Source of the DNA: Opitutus sp. GAS368
GTDB lineage: Bacteria > Verrucomicrobiota > Verrucomicrobiia > Opitutales > Opitutaceae
DNA: 34,114 nucleotides
Reading direction: 5' to 3'
NCBI GenBank assembly: GCA_945868215.1
Contig: CAMBLN010000012.1
Span: 1-34,114 of the forward strand
In this document: in pieces, positions 1 to 8,697 of the stretch
Numbering within the stretch: the first letter of the stretch is position 1
How the letters are laid out: every line of letters begins with the position of its first letter
The notes under the pieces: generated by a model
What the model saw: the letters and a program-made list of their open reading frames with translations, nothing else
Told to the model about the DNA's origin: nothing
Database searches by the model: none
Program-made: the position numbers and the translations under genes

Positions 1-149
1 GCTGTTCAGCGCCGCCGCCATGAACTTTAAGAAGCTCCTGGGCTTCTTTTTGGCCTTTTTGTTCCGCCTGCTCTCCGCTCTTCTCCCGTCTCGCCCCACG
101 GCCTGCCGAACATGTCTTGCCTAAAATGGCGTTTTTCAGAACCGACTAG
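1..149 (+). mobile_element. end of an insertion sequence (IS5/IS1182-like), rest outside window
   Basis: The first 124 bases read as the tail of a transposase. The following bases include GTTTTTCAGAACCGACTAG (131-149), which resembles the terminal inverted repeats of IS5/IS1182-type elements and ends in CTAG, a common target of the IS5 group. Only one end is visible, so neither the inverted repeat nor the target duplication can be confirmed. The sequence after it drops sharply in GC, which fits an insertion boundary. The element assignment is from memory of family style. Confidence 0.45.
2..124 (+). CDS. transposase, C-terminal fragment (partial at window edge)
   Basis: The frame is open from the window edge to a TAA at 122-124 and gives about 40 residues. 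It begins LFSAAAMNFKKLLGFF and continues as a hydrophobic, arginine-containing tail. The AAAMNFKKLL pattern followed by an aromatic/leucine-rich stretch is typical of the extreme C-terminus of IS5- and IS1182-type DDE transposases. The catalytic core lies outside the window. An alternative reading is a separate small membrane peptide starting at the ATG at 20. Homology is judged by eye only. Confidence 0.45.
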   Translation: MFSAAAMNFKKLLGFFLAFLFRLLSALLPSRPTACRTCLA

Positions 150-154
150 TAAAG

Positions 155-346
155 GTGCTGAAGCAAAACCATAGTTGCATTTTCCAGAAGAGGGATGGCA
201 CCAACTCAATCATTCACTATGGCAATGGCATACTCTACGCGAACTATAGTGAGGGAAAACTCATGTGGATGAATCGGCGGAACAATACCCTAATTTGGGA
301 CGATCAATCAGCTAAAGCGCTCGAAATTATTGAGCTGATAAAATAA
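155..346 (+). pseudogene. low-GC gene remnant next to IS end, function unknown
   Basis: An open frame of 63 codons starts at a GTG, or simply continues from the IS end because the frame is open from 125. It stops with TAA at 344-346. Its composition is clearly AT-richer than every other gene here, with codons such as AAA, ATT, AAT and TTA, which suggests acquired DNA. The product contains a Trp-rich segment and ends in LEIIELIK. It has no convincing own start, and the IS end lies directly upstream, so it is probably the 3' end of a gene broken by the insertion. No family is recognised. Nothing else is seen between 347 and 512. Confidence 0.35.
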
Positions 347-512
347 TATACAAAATTAAACTAACCACTTAATAGGAAACCAGCAATTTTCGCTAAGAAG
401 CCCAAGCCTAGTGGCGCAGATCGCTCGCCGCGAGCGTTGCACAATCCGGATCGAGGTCGCCCGTCCGAAACATTCGCCAAGGGATTCCCCTCCCACCATC
501 GTATCATTCGGC

Positions 513-860
513 ATGAACGATCAATCCGACCGCGATCCGCTCGCTTCCACCCTCCGCTCGTGGTCTCACACGCCCGCCCCCGCCCCCGACTTCCGCGATC
601 AAGTCTGGAGCCGCATCCGCTCCGCCTCATCCGCCGCCCCCTCGCCCTTCGCTTCGATCCTGCGCTTCCCGTCCGCGCTCCCCCTCGCCGCCAGCCTCGC
701 ACTCCTCCTCTCCATCGCCGCCGGCACCGGCACCGCCTTCGCCCTCAACCGCACCGTCTCCACCGATCGCATGGCCGCCGCCTACGTGCGCACCATCGAT
801 CCCGTGCAACTCACCGCCTCCGGCGCCCACTCCGCCCACGCACACGCCCACCACCCGTGA
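513..860 (+). CDS. single-pass membrane protein of the ECF sigma cassette, possible anti-sigma factor
   Basis: This 115-residue protein starts at the ATG at 513; longer in-frame extensions upstream lack protein-like character. It has a short polar N-terminal part (residues 1-50), one hydrophobic helix at about 51-78 and a short C-terminal part containing the block AAYVRTIDPVQL. It ends in a His-rich run (HAHAHHP) that could bind metal. The stop overlaps the GTG start of the next gene, and that gene overlaps the sigma factor gene, so the three are co-transcribed. A cytoplasmic N-terminus plus one membrane helix next to an ECF sigma factor suggests an anti-sigma or sensing role. No zinc-binding anti-sigma motif (HxxxCxxC) is visible, so the role is inference from context. 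Confidence 0.7.
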   Translation: MNDQSDRDPLASTLRSWSHTPAPAPDFRDQVWSRIRSASSAAPSPFASILRFPSALPLAASLALLLSIAAGTGTAFALNRTVSTDRMAAAYVRTIDPVQLTASGAHSAHAHAHHP

Positions 861-1267
861 GCCCCGCCGTCCGCTACACGCTCCTCGCCCTCTCCGCCGC
901 CGCACTCGCTTTCGGCGTCACCTTCCTCTGCCTGCGTCCGTCCGTCGCCGCAGCGAGCACCGACGAAATCGCCTGGCTCCGCACCGAGTTCCACCTCACG
1001 CCCGCCCAGCTCGCCGCCGTCGAACAACTCCACGCCGACTACCAGCCCGTGTGCCTGGCCCACTGCGTCGCCATCACCGAGGCCCGCGAAACCTCCGCCC
1101 CGCCCGCCGAACTCGCCCGACTCGAAGCCGTCTGCCGCGACGCCACTCTCGCCCACTTGCAACGCGTCGCCGCCGTCATGCCTCCCGCCGAGGGCACCCG
1201 CTTCCTCGCCCTCGTCACGCCCAAGGTCTCCGCCCCTCCCCACGACGCCCCGCTCGGGCTCAAATGA
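857..1267 (+). CDS. periplasmic CpxP/Spy-like (heavy-metal-sensor type) protein, Cys/His-rich
   Basis: This 136-residue protein starts at the GTG at 857, which overlaps the preceding TGA by two bases. Residues 5-27 form a hydrophobic signal anchor. The remainder should lie in the periplasm and looks helical, with an EFHLTPAQLAAVEQLHADY segment of the kind seen in CpxP, Spy and heavy-metal-sensor proteins. Potential metal or redox ligands are H59, C66, H69, C70, C93 and H100. The stop overlaps the ATG of the ECF sigma factor (ATGA), which implies translational coupling. It probably senses metal, oxidant or envelope stress for the sigma factor; this role is inferred from context and fold style. 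The Cys-x2-His-Cys arrangement is the main clue. Confidence 0.7.
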   Translation: MSPAVRYTLLALSAAALAFGVTFLCLRPSVAAASTDEIAWLRTEFHLTPAQLAAVEQLHADYQPVCLAHCVAITEARETSAPPAELARLEAVCRDATLAHLQRVAAVMPPAEGTRFLALVTPKVSAPPHDAPLGLK

Positions 1268-1830
1268 CCCCCGAGCCGCCCCCCGCTCCTTCCGACGAAG
1301 CCTTCGCCTCCGCCTTGCGCGACGGCGACGACACCGCGCTCGACGCCCTCATGCTGCGTTGGCAACTCCCGCTGCGCGCCTTCCTCTACCGCCACCTCCA
1401 AAACGAGGCCGACGCCCTCGATCTCGCCCAGGACACCTTCGTCCGCATCTACCGCCACCGCGCCGCCTACCGCGAAGGCGCCCGCTTCAGCACGTGGATG
1501 TTCCAGATCGCCCTCAACCTCTGCCGCGACCACGCCCGCCGCCGCACCCGCCGCCCGCTCGTCGCCCTCGACACCACACCCGATTTCGCCGACCCACTCC
1601 CCGCCCCCGATGCCACCGCGCTCGCCACCGAACGCACCGCCTCCGTCCGCGCCGCCATCGCCGCGCTCCCCGAAAAACTCCGCGCCCCGCTCCTCCTCTC
1701 GACCTACGAAAATCTCTCGCACCTCGAGATCGCCGCCATCCTTCGCGCCACCCCGAAAGCCGTCGAAACCCGCCTCACCCGCGCCCGCGACCAGCTCCGC
1801 CAAAAACTCACCCGCTGGCTCGCGTCGTAA
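1264..1830 (+). CDS. RNA polymerase sigma factor, ECF family (sigma-70 regions 2 and 4)
   Basis: This 188-residue protein starts at the ATG at 1264. Region 2 spans roughly residues 25-95 and shows the hallmark run DALDLAQDTFVRIYRH followed by FSTWMFQIALNLCRDHARR. Region 4 spans about 125-185, with LPEKLRAPLLLSTYENLSH and the helix-turn-helix ATPKAVETRLTRARDQL. The length and the absence of region 1 and most of region 3 are typical of ECF sigma factors. It should direct RNA polymerase to stress promoters, probably including that of its own cassette. The sigma gene comes last, after its putative membrane partner and sensor, which is the reverse of the usual sigma then anti-sigma order. It converges on pntB with only 6 bp between the stops. 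Confidence 0.93.
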   Translation: MTPEPPPAPSDEAFASALRDGDDTALDALMLRWQLPLRAFLYRHLQNEADALDLAQDTFVRIYRHRAAYREGARFSTWMFQIALNLCRDHARRRTRRPLVALDTTPDFADPLPAPDATALATERTASVRAAIAALPEKLRAPLLLSTYENLSHLEIAAILRATPKAVETRLTRARDQLRQKLTRWLAS

Positions 1831-1836
1831 AAAAAC

Positions 1837-3282
1837 TCACGCCGCCGCGATGCTCTTGAACTCCCCGACCACCCCTTGCAGCGCCGCCTTCGCGTCGCCG
1901 TAAAGCATCCGCGTATTCGGCAGCAGGAACAACTGGTTCTCTATCCCCGAAAACCCCGTCCCCTTTCCGCGCTTCAAACAGATCACCGTGCGAGCCTCAT
2001 GCGCATTGATGATCGGCATCCCGTAAATCGGCGAACTCTTGTCCCGCGCCGCCGCCGGATTCACCACGTCGTTCGCGCCGATCACAATCGCCACATCCAT
2101 CGTCGGCATCATCGGGTTGATCGCGTCCATTTCCACGAGCTGTTCGTAAGGCACGCTCGCCTCCGCCAGCAGCACGTTCATGTGCCCGGGCATGCGCCCC
2201 GCCACCGGATGAATCGCGAACCGCACTTCCGCCCCGTTCTGCTCCAACAAATCCGCCAGCTCGCGCACCTGATGCTGCGCCTGCGAAACCGCCATTCCGT
2301 ATCCGGGAATAATGACAACCTGCCGCGCCGCCTCCAGCACCGCGAACGTGTCCTCCGGCGAGATCGGTTTCAACTCGCCCTGAATCGCACCTTCGCCCCC
2401 CGCCTCCGCACCGCCCGGCACCACTCCCGAACCGAAGCCCGAGAACAACACATTCGTCAGCGACCGGTTCATCGCCTTGCACATGATCGCCGACAATATC
2501 ACGCCGCTCGTCCCCACCAGACACCCCGCGACGATCAGCACGTTGTTCGTGATCACAAACCCCGCCGCGCACGCCGCCAGTCCCGACAGGCTGTTCAAAA
2601 ACGAGATGACCACCGGCATGTCCCCTCCACCGATGGGCATCACAAAGGTCCAGCCCAACACCAGCGACACCACCAGATACGTCGTGAACCCCGCCAGCAC
2701 CCACGTCGGATCCCCCGCAAAAATCGCCACGCCTCCGCCCGCCGCCGTGAGCACGAGCAAAAGTCCGTTCACCAGATGCTGACCGCGAAACAACACCGGC
2801 TTCCCGCTCACCAGCCCCGCCAGTTTCGCAAACGCATACACCGATCCCGTGAACGTCACCCCGCCGATCAACACAGCCAAAAAAATCACCGTCCCCGTGA
2901 ACACCGGACTCCCCGCAAACTCCGCCAGATACCGCTCCCACCCAAACGCGCGGATCTTCCCATACTCCGCCCATCCCACCAGCAACGACGCGAGACCGCC
3001 AAACCCGTTCAAGAGCGCCACCATCTCCGGCATCGAGGTCATCTTCACCACCCGCGCACAGATCACACCCGCCACCGTGCCGATCACCAGCCCGGTGACG
3101 ATCCACGTGAAATTAACCACCTGCTTGTCGAGCAATGTTACCACCACCGCGATCAACATACCCACCGCCGACACCAGATTTCCCCTCCGCGCCGTGGCCT
3201 GCCGCCCGAGCATTTTCAACCCCAGGATGAACAACACCGAGGCGACGATATACGAAAGATTGATGAGTGTGGCGGAGCTCAT
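1837..3282 (-). CDS. pntB: NAD(P) transhydrogenase subunit beta
   Basis: This 481-residue protein is the beta subunit of the proton-translocating transhydrogenase. The enzyme couples proton re-entry to hydride transfer from NADH to NADP+ at the inner membrane. Residues 1 to about 270 are a run of membrane helices (domain II). The C-terminal ~190 residues are the NADP(H)-binding domain III, with PGYGMAVSQAQHQVRELADL, HPVAGRMPGHMNVLLAEA, VIGANDVVNPAA and CLKRGKGTGFSG. The length is close to that of known PntB proteins. The start ATG overlaps the stop of pntA2 (ATGA), so the subunits are translationally coupled. The gene order pntA1-pntA2-pntB is the split-alpha arrangement. Confidence 0.97.
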   Translation of the reverse strand: MSSATLINLSYIVASVLFILGLKMLGRQATARRGNLVSAVGMLIAVVVTLLDKQVVNFTWIVTGLVIGTVAGVICARVVKMTSMPEMVALLNGFGGLASLLVGWAEYGKIRAFGWERYLAEFAGSPVFTGTVIFLAVLIGGVTFTGSVYAFAKLAGLVSGKPVLFRGQHLVNGLLLVLTAAGGGVAIFAGDPTWVLAGFTTYLVVSLVLGWTFVMPIGGGDMPVVISFLNSLSGLAACAAGFVITNNVLIVAGCLVGTSGVILSAIMCKAMNRSLTNVLFSGFGSGVVPGGAEAGGEGAIQGELKPISPEDTFAVLEAARQVVIIPGYGMAVSQAQHQVRELADLLEQNGAEVRFAIHPVAGRMPGHMNVLLAEASVPYEQLVEMDAINPMMPTMDVAIVIGANDVVNPAAARDKSSPIYGMPIINAHEARTVICLKRGKGTGFSGIENQLFLLPNTRMLYGDAKAALQGVVGEFKSIAAA

Positions 3283-3590
3283 TTGACGCCTCCTTTCTTC
3301 ACCGCGCCCGCATCCTTCTTCTTAAAAAATCCGAGCATCCGGTCGGTCACCAGATAACCGCCCACCACATTGATCATCGCGAGAATCACCGCGCTCGTCC
3401 CCAACACCGTCGTCAGCCACGAATCATCCGCCGTCCCTCCCGCGATCAACGCCCCCACGATGGTGATGCCCGACACCGCGTTCGATCCCGACATCAGCGG
3501 CGTGTGCAATTGCGACGGCACTTTCGCGATCAGCTCGAAGCCCAGAAACGCCGCGAGCACGAAGATGAAAAAAAGCAGCATGAGGTCCAT
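3279..3590 (-). CDS. pntA2: NAD(P) transhydrogenase subunit alpha part 2 (membrane)
   Basis: This 103-residue membrane protein corresponds to the C-terminal membrane part of a one-piece PntA. The ATG at 3590 is chosen because it starts directly at the first helix (MDLMLLFFIFVLAAFLGFE), as in other PntAB proteins. Three hydrophobic helices follow, with the conserved segment VPSQLHTPLMSGSNAVSGI between the first two. The C-terminus is Lys-rich. It lies 38 bp after pntA1 and overlaps pntB by 4 bp. Together with pntB it forms the proton channel (domain II). Confidence 0.95.
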   Translation of the reverse strand: MDLMLLFFIFVLAAFLGFELIAKVPSQLHTPLMSGSNAVSGITIVGALIAGGTADDSWLTTVLGTSAVILAMINVVGGYLVTDRMLGFFKKKDAGAVKKGGVK

Positions 3591-3628
3591 GTGAGGAAAT
3601 TTTTTGCGCCCGTGCGCGGAGTTAAAAC

Positions 3629-4768
3629 TTAAGCGGCCGGCTTCGATACGAACTGCGGATGCACCACCGCGCCGTCGCGCGTCAGCAGGCACCCCTTGAG
3701 AATTTCGTCGGCGGGATCGAGCCGCAGCGCCTTCGCTCCCGCGTCCCAAAAATGCGTCACCCACGCCGCGATGTTCGCCGCGAACACCTGCGACGCATGA
3801 GCCGGCACCAGCCGCTCCAAACCCGCCGCACCGAGAATCAACACCCCGTTCGGCGTCGTCACGTCGCGCCCCGGCACCGAGCCTTCCACGTTCCCGCCGC
3901 TGTCGATCGCGAGATCCACAACCACGCTGCCCGCCTTCATTCCCGCGAGCATCGCGTGCGTCAGCAAAACCGGCGCTTTCCGCCCGAATAATTTCGCCGT
4001 CGTGATCACGATGTCCGACTGCGCGCACACTTTCGCCATGCCGGCCTGCTGACGCGCGATCTGCTCCGGCGTGAGCGCCTGCGCATAGCCGCCGCTCGTC
4101 TGCCCCGTCTCGCCCAAATCGATCTTGATGAACTTCGCACCCAACGACCGCACCTGCTCCTCCACCACCGGACGCGTATCAAACGCCTCCACCCGCGCCC
4201 CCAACCGCTTCGCCGTCGCGATCGCCTGCAAACCCGCCACACCCGCCCCGATCACAAACACCCGCGACGGCATCAACGTGCCCGCCGGCGTCATCATCAT
4301 CGGCAAAATCCTCCCCAACCGCGCCGCCGCCTGAATCACCGCGACATACCCCGCCAGACTCGCCTGCGAACTCAACGCATCCATCTTCTGCGCCAGCGTC
4401 GTCCGCGGAATCATCTCCAGGCTCACCGCCGACACCCCCGCCGCCGCAAACGACGCCAGCAACTCCGGCTCGTTAAACGGATCCAAAAAACTCACATGCA
4501 CCGCCCCGCGCTTCATCCGCGCCACGCTCTCCGCCGTCGGCTTCCCCGTGCGAATAACCAAGTCCGCCTCCGCCAACGCCGCATCCTCATCGTCACGCAA
4601 CACCACACCCGCGGCCCGATACTCATCGTCCGCATGACCCGCCGCGAGACCCACGCCGGGCGCGGCGTGAACGGCCAGACCCAGTTGCACAAAAGTCGCC
4701 GCACTTGCGGGAGTAAGAGCAGCCCGGGTTTCCCCCGAAGCCGCGCCGGATGGAGCGTAGCAGAGCAT
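3629..4768 (-). CDS. pntA1: NAD(P) transhydrogenase subunit alpha part 1 (NAD-binding)
   Basis: This 379-residue soluble subunit (domain I) binds NAD(H) and passes hydride to the NADP site of PntB. It belongs to the alanine dehydrogenase/PNT family. The N-terminal PNT domain begins with a GETRAALTPASAATFVQLG segment. The Rossmann fold is marked by RVFVIGAGVAGLQAIATAK and by EAFDTRPVVEEQVRSLGAKF. The segment SDIVITTAKLFGRKAPVLLT is also typical. The ATG at 4768 gives the usual very short lead before the first strand. It is the first gene of the pnt operon. The promoter should lie in 4769-4998, which also contains two kinds of short intergenic repeat. Confidence 0.96.
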   Translation of the reverse strand: MLCYAPSGAASGETRAALTPASAATFVQLGLAVHAAPGVGLAAGHADDEYRAAGVVLRDDEDAALAEADLVIRTGKPTAESVARMKRGAVHVSFLDPFNEPELLASFAAAGVSAVSLEMIPRTTLAQKMDALSSQASLAGYVAVIQAAARLGRILPMMMTPAGTLMPSRVFVIGAGVAGLQAIATAKRLGARVEAFDTRPVVEEQVRSLGAKFIKIDLGETGQTSGGYAQALTPEQIARQQAGMAKVCAQSDIVITTAKLFGRKAPVLLTHAMLAGMKAGSVVVDLAIDSGGNVEGSVPGRDVTTPNGVLILGAAGLERLVPAHASQVFAANIAAWVTHFWDAGAKALRLDPADEILKGCLLTRDGAVVHPQFVSKPAA

Positions 4769-4863
4769 ACGCTTACATTAACAATCACCCACCCACCCCG
4801 TCTGAGCGTTATTTGCCCAACCTTCCGCAACCCTTGCTGGAGAGAAAGCCCTCCGTCCGAAAA

Positions 4864-4885
4864 GTAGCGCAGGCTTCCAGCCTGC
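4864..4885 (+). repeat. intergenic repeat, copy 1 of 2 (GTAGCGCAGGCTTC family)
   Basis: This 22-bp unit starts GTAGCGCAGGCTTCC and ends AGCCTGC. It recurs after secA at 17060-17081 with a single base change. Its GCAGGCT and AGCCTGC arms are complementary, so it can form a short hairpin. Units of this kind are dispersed in many verrucomicrobial intergenic regions, in my recollection. It lies between the divergent pntA1 and aldehyde dehydrogenase genes. Confidence 0.65.
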
Positions 4886-4901
4886 TCCGCACCACGCCTC
4901 C

Positions 4902-4973
4902 TTTTTTGTGCCTTTTGTGCTTTTTGTGGCCACCTCTTCCTCTCAGGCAGGTCTTCTTTGCGTTCTTTGCGTT
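4902..4973 (+). repeat. short-period T/G-rich intergenic repeat tract
   Basis: The tract contains three near-copies of TTTTGTGCC/GCT/GGCC in a row (4902-4932), then about 20 unrelated bases, then two exact tandem copies of TTCTTTGCG followed by TT (4954-4973). This pattern of 9-11 bp degenerate repeats is known in intergenic DNA of several large environmental genomes; the precise family name is not certain. It sits just before the aldehyde dehydrogenase start. Confidence 0.5.
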
Positions 4974-4998
4974 AAAAAACTCCGTCCCCTCCGTCCCC

Positions 4999-6369
4999 AT
5001 GCCGCTCGTCTCCCTCAACCCCGCCACCGGCCGCCTCATCCAACGCCACCGCGCCCACACCGCCGCGCAGGTCTCCGCCGCTCTCGCCGCCTCCCACACC
5101 GCCTTCCTCGCCTGGAGCGACACCCCTCTCACCGCCCGCGCCCGCCACCTCCGCGCCGTCGCCGCGACCCTCCGCCGCCAGCGCACCGCCCTCGCCCGCC
5201 TCATCACCGCCGAGATGGGCAAACCCCGCGCCGACGCCCTCGCCGAAATCGAGAAATGCGCCGCCTGCTGCGAATTCTACGCCCAACACGCCGCGCATTT
5301 CCTCCGTCCCGTCCACCCCGTCGGCGCCCCGAAAAACGCCTCCGTCACCTTCGAACCTCTCGGCGTCATCCTCGCCGTGATGCCGTGGAACTACCCGTTC
5401 TGGCAGGCTTTCCGCGCCGCCGTCCCCGCCCTCCTCGCCGGCAACACCGTCCTCCTCAAACACGCCTCCAACGTCTCCGGCTGCGCCCTCGCCATCGAAC
5501 GCATCTTCACCTCCGCCCGTTCTTCCGTCCCCGCATCCTCCCGCTCCCCCGCCAACCTTCTCCGCACGCTCCTCGTATCCGCTTCCCAACTACCGCCGCT
5601 CGTCGCCGACCCGCGCGTCCGCGGCGTCACCTTGACCGGCAGCACCGCCGCCGGCCGCCGGGTATCCGCCCTCGCCGGCGCCGCCCTCAAACCCGCCGTC
5701 TTCGAGCTCGGCGGCAGCGATCCTTACGTCGTCCTCGCCGACGCCGACCTCGACCTCGCCGCCGAGGTCTGCGCCGCCGCCCGTCTCGTCAACAACGGAC
5801 AAAGCTGCATCGCCGCCAAACGCTTCGTCGTCGTCGAAAAAATCCGCCCCGCCTTCGAACAAAAACTCGCCGCCCGCCTCTCCGCGCTCGCCCCGAAGCT
5901 CGGCCCCCTCGCCCGCGCCGATCTCCGCACCGAGCTCCATTCCCAAATCCAAAAATCCATCAAGCTCGGTGCCCGCGTCCTCCTCGGTGGCAAACTCCCG
6001 CCTCGCTCCGCCCCCGGCTTCTTCTACCCCGCCACGCTTCTCTCCGGCGTCCGCCCCGGCATGCCCGCCTACGACGACGAACTCTTCGGACCCGTCGCCG
6101 TCGTCATCTCCGCCCGCGACGAGACCGACGCCGTCCGCATCGCCAACGACACGCCCTACGGACTCGGCGCCGCCGTCTTCTCGCGCAACCTCCGCCGCGC
6201 CCGCTCCCTCGCCCGCCGCCTCGACACCGGCATGATCGCCCTCAACGCCCAGATCGTCTCCCACCCCGCGCTTCCCTTTGGTGGCACCAAAGCCTCCGGT
6301 CTCGGCCGCGAACTCGCCGGTTTCGGCGCCCGCGCCTTCGTCAACATCAAGACCCTCACGTGGTCCTGA
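4999..6369 (+). CDS. NAD(P)-dependent aldehyde dehydrogenase, succinate-semialdehyde type
   Basis: This 456-residue protein matches the length of the Sad/YneI-type succinate-semialdehyde dehydrogenases, which oxidise succinate semialdehyde to succinate. Visible features are the MPWNYPFW block at residues 128-135, cofactor-binding K154, GSTAAGRRV, the general base E236 in [10 protein letters not shown], and the catalytic Cys270 in [27 protein letters not shown] near the C-terminus is the family signature. The ATG at 4999 is chosen because the family's N-terminal NPATG block follows at once; the open frame upstream crosses the intergenic repeats. The substrate is not certain, as related medium-chain enzymes look similar. 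No GABA transaminase gene lies next to it. Confidence 0.88.
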   Translation: MPLVSLNPATGRLIQRHRAHTAAQVSAALAASHTAFLAWSDTPLTARARHLRAVAATLRRQRTALARLITAEMGKPRADALAEIEKCAACCEFYAQHAAHFLRPVHPVGAPKNASVTFEPLGVILAVMPWNYPFWQAFRAAVPALLAGNTVLLKHASNVSGCALAIERIFTSARSSVPASSRSPANLLRTLLVSASQLPPLVADPRVRGVTLTGSTAAGRRVSALAGAALKPAVFELGGSDPYVVLADADLDLAAEVCAAARLVNNGQSCIAAKRFVVVEKIRPAFEQKLAARLSALAPKLGPLARADLRTELHSQIQKSIKLGARVLLGGKLPPRSAPGFFYPATLLSGVRPGMPAYDDELFGPVAVVISARDETDAVRIANDTPYGLGAAVFSRNLRRARSLARRLDTGMIALNAQIVSHPALPFGGTKASGLGRELAGFGARAFVNIKTLTWS

Positions 6370-6457
6370 TGTCCTTGGCTGCTCGTTACATTCCCGTCAC
6401 ACGCCATTAAAAACTGGTTTCGCCCCGTCTGCCGTTTACGTTGATCCGTCTTTCCCG

Positions 6458-8689
6458 ATGGCCACGAAGCGCACCCAATCCCGCCCGAAGACCAAAGCCG
6501 CCCGCACCCCCAAGGTGCGTCGTGCCGCTGAAGCCGCCCCGGTAGCCGCCCCGGCCGACGATCTCGTCCTCATCCCCAAGTCCCGCAACCGCCGCGTCAC
6601 CCCGTCCGCCAAGCAGGTCAAAGCCGCCTACTTCAACCGCGAACTCAGCTGGCTCGCCTTCAACCGCCGCGTCCTTGAACAGGCCCAAAACGAAAAACAC
6701 CCGCTCCTCGAGCGCGTCAAATTCCTCGCCATCGTCTCCTCCAATCTCGACGAGTTTTTCGAGATCCGCGTCGCCGGCATCATCCAGCAGGTGGACAGCG
6801 GCATCACCGAACCCAGCGTCGACGGTCTCGGCCCCAAGGAATCCCTCCGCCGCATCCACTCCGTCGTCGGTTCCCTCGTCGAGGATCAATACGACTGCTG
6901 GCACAACCAGCTCCTGCCCGCACTCGCCGCAGAGGGCATCGTCTTCAAAACCGCCGCCGAGCTCAGCCCCGCGGAGCTCGCCTGGGTGACCGGGTATTTT
7001 CACGAGCAGGTCTTCCCCGTGCTCACACCGCTCGCCTTCGACCAGTCGCACCCGTTCCCGCAGCTGGGCAACAAAACCCTCAACGTCGTCGTCTGCCTCG
7101 ACAATCCCGAGACTCCCGAAATCGACCGTCACTTCGCCATCCTGCCCGTGCCGCGCATCCTGCCGCGCCTCGTGCCGCTCGATCCCGCCGGCTCCCGCAC
7201 CCAGCGTTTCGTCTTCCTCTCCGAAATCATCAAACTCTGCGCCGGCGAGTTTTTCCCCGGCTACGCCATCGAAGGCGCCCACTCCTTCCGCGTCACCCGC
7301 AACAGCGACCTCTACATCGACGAGGAGGAAGCCGACAACCTGCTGAAAAAAATCGAGGAGGAACTGCGCAATCTCCGCCGCGGCGCAGCCGTCCGGCTCG
7401 AAATCGAAGAAGGCGTCCACGACGGCATTTTCACCACGTTGTGCGAAAACCTCGACCTCTCCCACGAATACGTCTTCCGCCTCAACGGTCCCATCAACTT
7501 GCTCCGCCTGATGGCCCTCGCCGACATCGACCGGCCCGACCTCAAGTATCCGCCGTTCAACCCCGTCAACGTCTCCCCGCTCCGCGACACCACGCGGCTC
7601 TTCGCCACGCTGCGCGAACAGGATGTCCTCCTTCACCATCCCTACGATTCCTTCCAGCCCGTCGTCGATTTCGTCGAGCAGGCCGCCCGCGACCCCAAGG
7701 TCTTCGCGATCAAACAAACACTCTACCGCACCAGCGGCGACTCCCCCATCGTCCGCGCCCTGATCGAAGCCTCGAAAAACGGCAAACAGGTCACCGCGCT
7801 CGTCGAGCTCAAGGCCCGCTTCGACGAGGCCAACAACATCCAGTGGGCCAAACAGCTCGAGGAGGCCGGCGTCCACGTCGTCTACGGTCTCATCGGACAC
7901 AAGACCCACTGCAAGTGCTCCCTCGTCGTCCGTCGCGAGGGCAAGCTGCTCCGCCGCTACGCCCACCTCGGCACCGGCAACTACAACCCGAAGACCGCCC
8001 GGCTCTACACCGACCTCAGCTACTTCACCGCCCGCGACGAACTCACCTCCGACGCCGCCAATCTCTTCAACACGCTCACCGGCTTCAGCCGCGAGCCGTC
8101 CTTCAAGCACCTGCTCGTCGCCCCCTACAACCTCCACCGCCGTATCCAGGAATTGATACAGGTCGAGTCCGCCGCCGCCGCCGCCGGCCTCCCCGCCCGC
8201 ATCGTCGTCAAGATGAACTCCCTCGTGGACAAGGCCACCATCGACAGCCTCTACGCCGCCTCCCGCGCCGGCGTGAAGATCGACATCATCGTCCGCGGCG
8301 TCTGCTGCCTCGTCCCCGGCGTCAAGGGTCTCAGCGAAAACATCCGCGTGCGCAGCATCGTCAGCCGCTACCTCGAACACGCCCGCGCCTTCTATTTTGA
8401 AAACGCCGCCGCCGGCGAACCGCTCGTCCTCGCCGGCAGCGCCGACTGGATGCCCCGCAACTTCTTCCGCCGCGTCGAGGTCGTCTATCCCGTGCTCGAC
8501 CCCGTCCTGCGCCGCTGGGTCATCGACGAGCTCTTCGCCATGGAGCTCCAGGACAACGAATGCGCCCGCGAACTCCACGCCAACGGCGGCTACCTCCCCG
8601 TCCGCCGCCCCGCCGGCGCCCCCGCCTTCTCCGCCCAAAGCTACTTCGTCGCCTCCGCCACCCAGCGCGCCCGCGCCTCCGTGGAATAG
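6458..8689 (+). CDS. ppk1: polyphosphate kinase 1
   Basis: This 743-residue enzyme reversibly polymerises the terminal phosphate of ATP into polyphosphate. The N-terminal domain begins with [16 protein letters not shown] and the [19 protein letters not shown] block. The phospholipase D-like catalytic half contains [34 protein letters not shown]484 in [10 protein letters not shown] (the position equivalent to the phosphorylated His), [17 protein letters not shown], and H641 in [11 protein letters not shown]. The ATG at 6458 leaves a basic, Ala/Lys/Pro-rich N-terminal extension of about 55 residues before the core. This extension is probably disordered and is unusual for the family. The gene converges on the glycoside hydrolase gene with 8 bp between stops. 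Confidence 0.96.
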   Translation: MATKRTQSRPKTKAARTPKVRRAAEAAPVAAPADDLVLIPKSRNRRVTPSAKQVKAAYFNRELSWLAFNRRVLEQAQNEKHPLLERVKFLAIVSSNLDEFFEIRVAGIIQQVDSGITEPSVDGLGPKESLRRIHSVVGSLVEDQYDCWHNQLLPALAAEGIVFKTAAELSPAELAWVTGYFHEQVFPVLTPLAFDQSHPFPQLGNKTLNVVVCLDNPETPEIDRHFAILPVPRILPRLVPLDPAGSRTQRFVFLSEIIKLCAGEFFPGYAIEGAHSFRVTRNSDLYIDEEEADNLLKKIEEELRNLRRGAAVRLEIEEGVHDGIFTTLCENLDLSHEYVFRLNGPINLLRLMALADIDRPDLKYPPFNPVNVSPLRDTTRLFATLREQDVLLHHPYDSFQPVVDFVEQAARDPKVFAIKQTLYRTSGDSPIVRALIEASKNGKQVTALVELKARFDEANNIQWAKQLEEAGVHVVYGLIGHKTHCKCSLVVRREGKLLRRYAHLGTGNYNPKTARLYTDLSYFTARDELTSDAANLFNTLTGFSREPSFKHLLVAPYNLHRRIQELIQVESAAAAAGLPARIVVKMNSLVDKATIDSLYAASRAGVKIDIIVRGVCCLVPGVKGLSENIRVRSIVSRYLEHARAFYFENAAAGEPLVLAGSADWMPRNFFRRVEVVYPVLDPVLRRWVIDELFAMELQDNECARELHANGGYLPVRRPAGAPAFSAQSYFVASATQRARASVE

Positions 8690-8697
8690 AGGAACGT

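Noticed and set aside
27-209. Minus-strand 60-codon frame at the left edge
   Set aside because: It crosses the apparent IS boundary and overlaps the transposase tail; no protein-like features.
1876-3357. Long plus-strand open frame opposite pntB
   Set aside because: Arg/His-rich shadow frame without recognisable motifs; the minus strand carries intact PntB and overlaps pntA2 as expected.
4902-4973. Tandem T/G-rich repeats as a CRISPR array
   Set aside because: Units are 9-11 bp, degenerate and without spacers of regular size; no cas gene is present.
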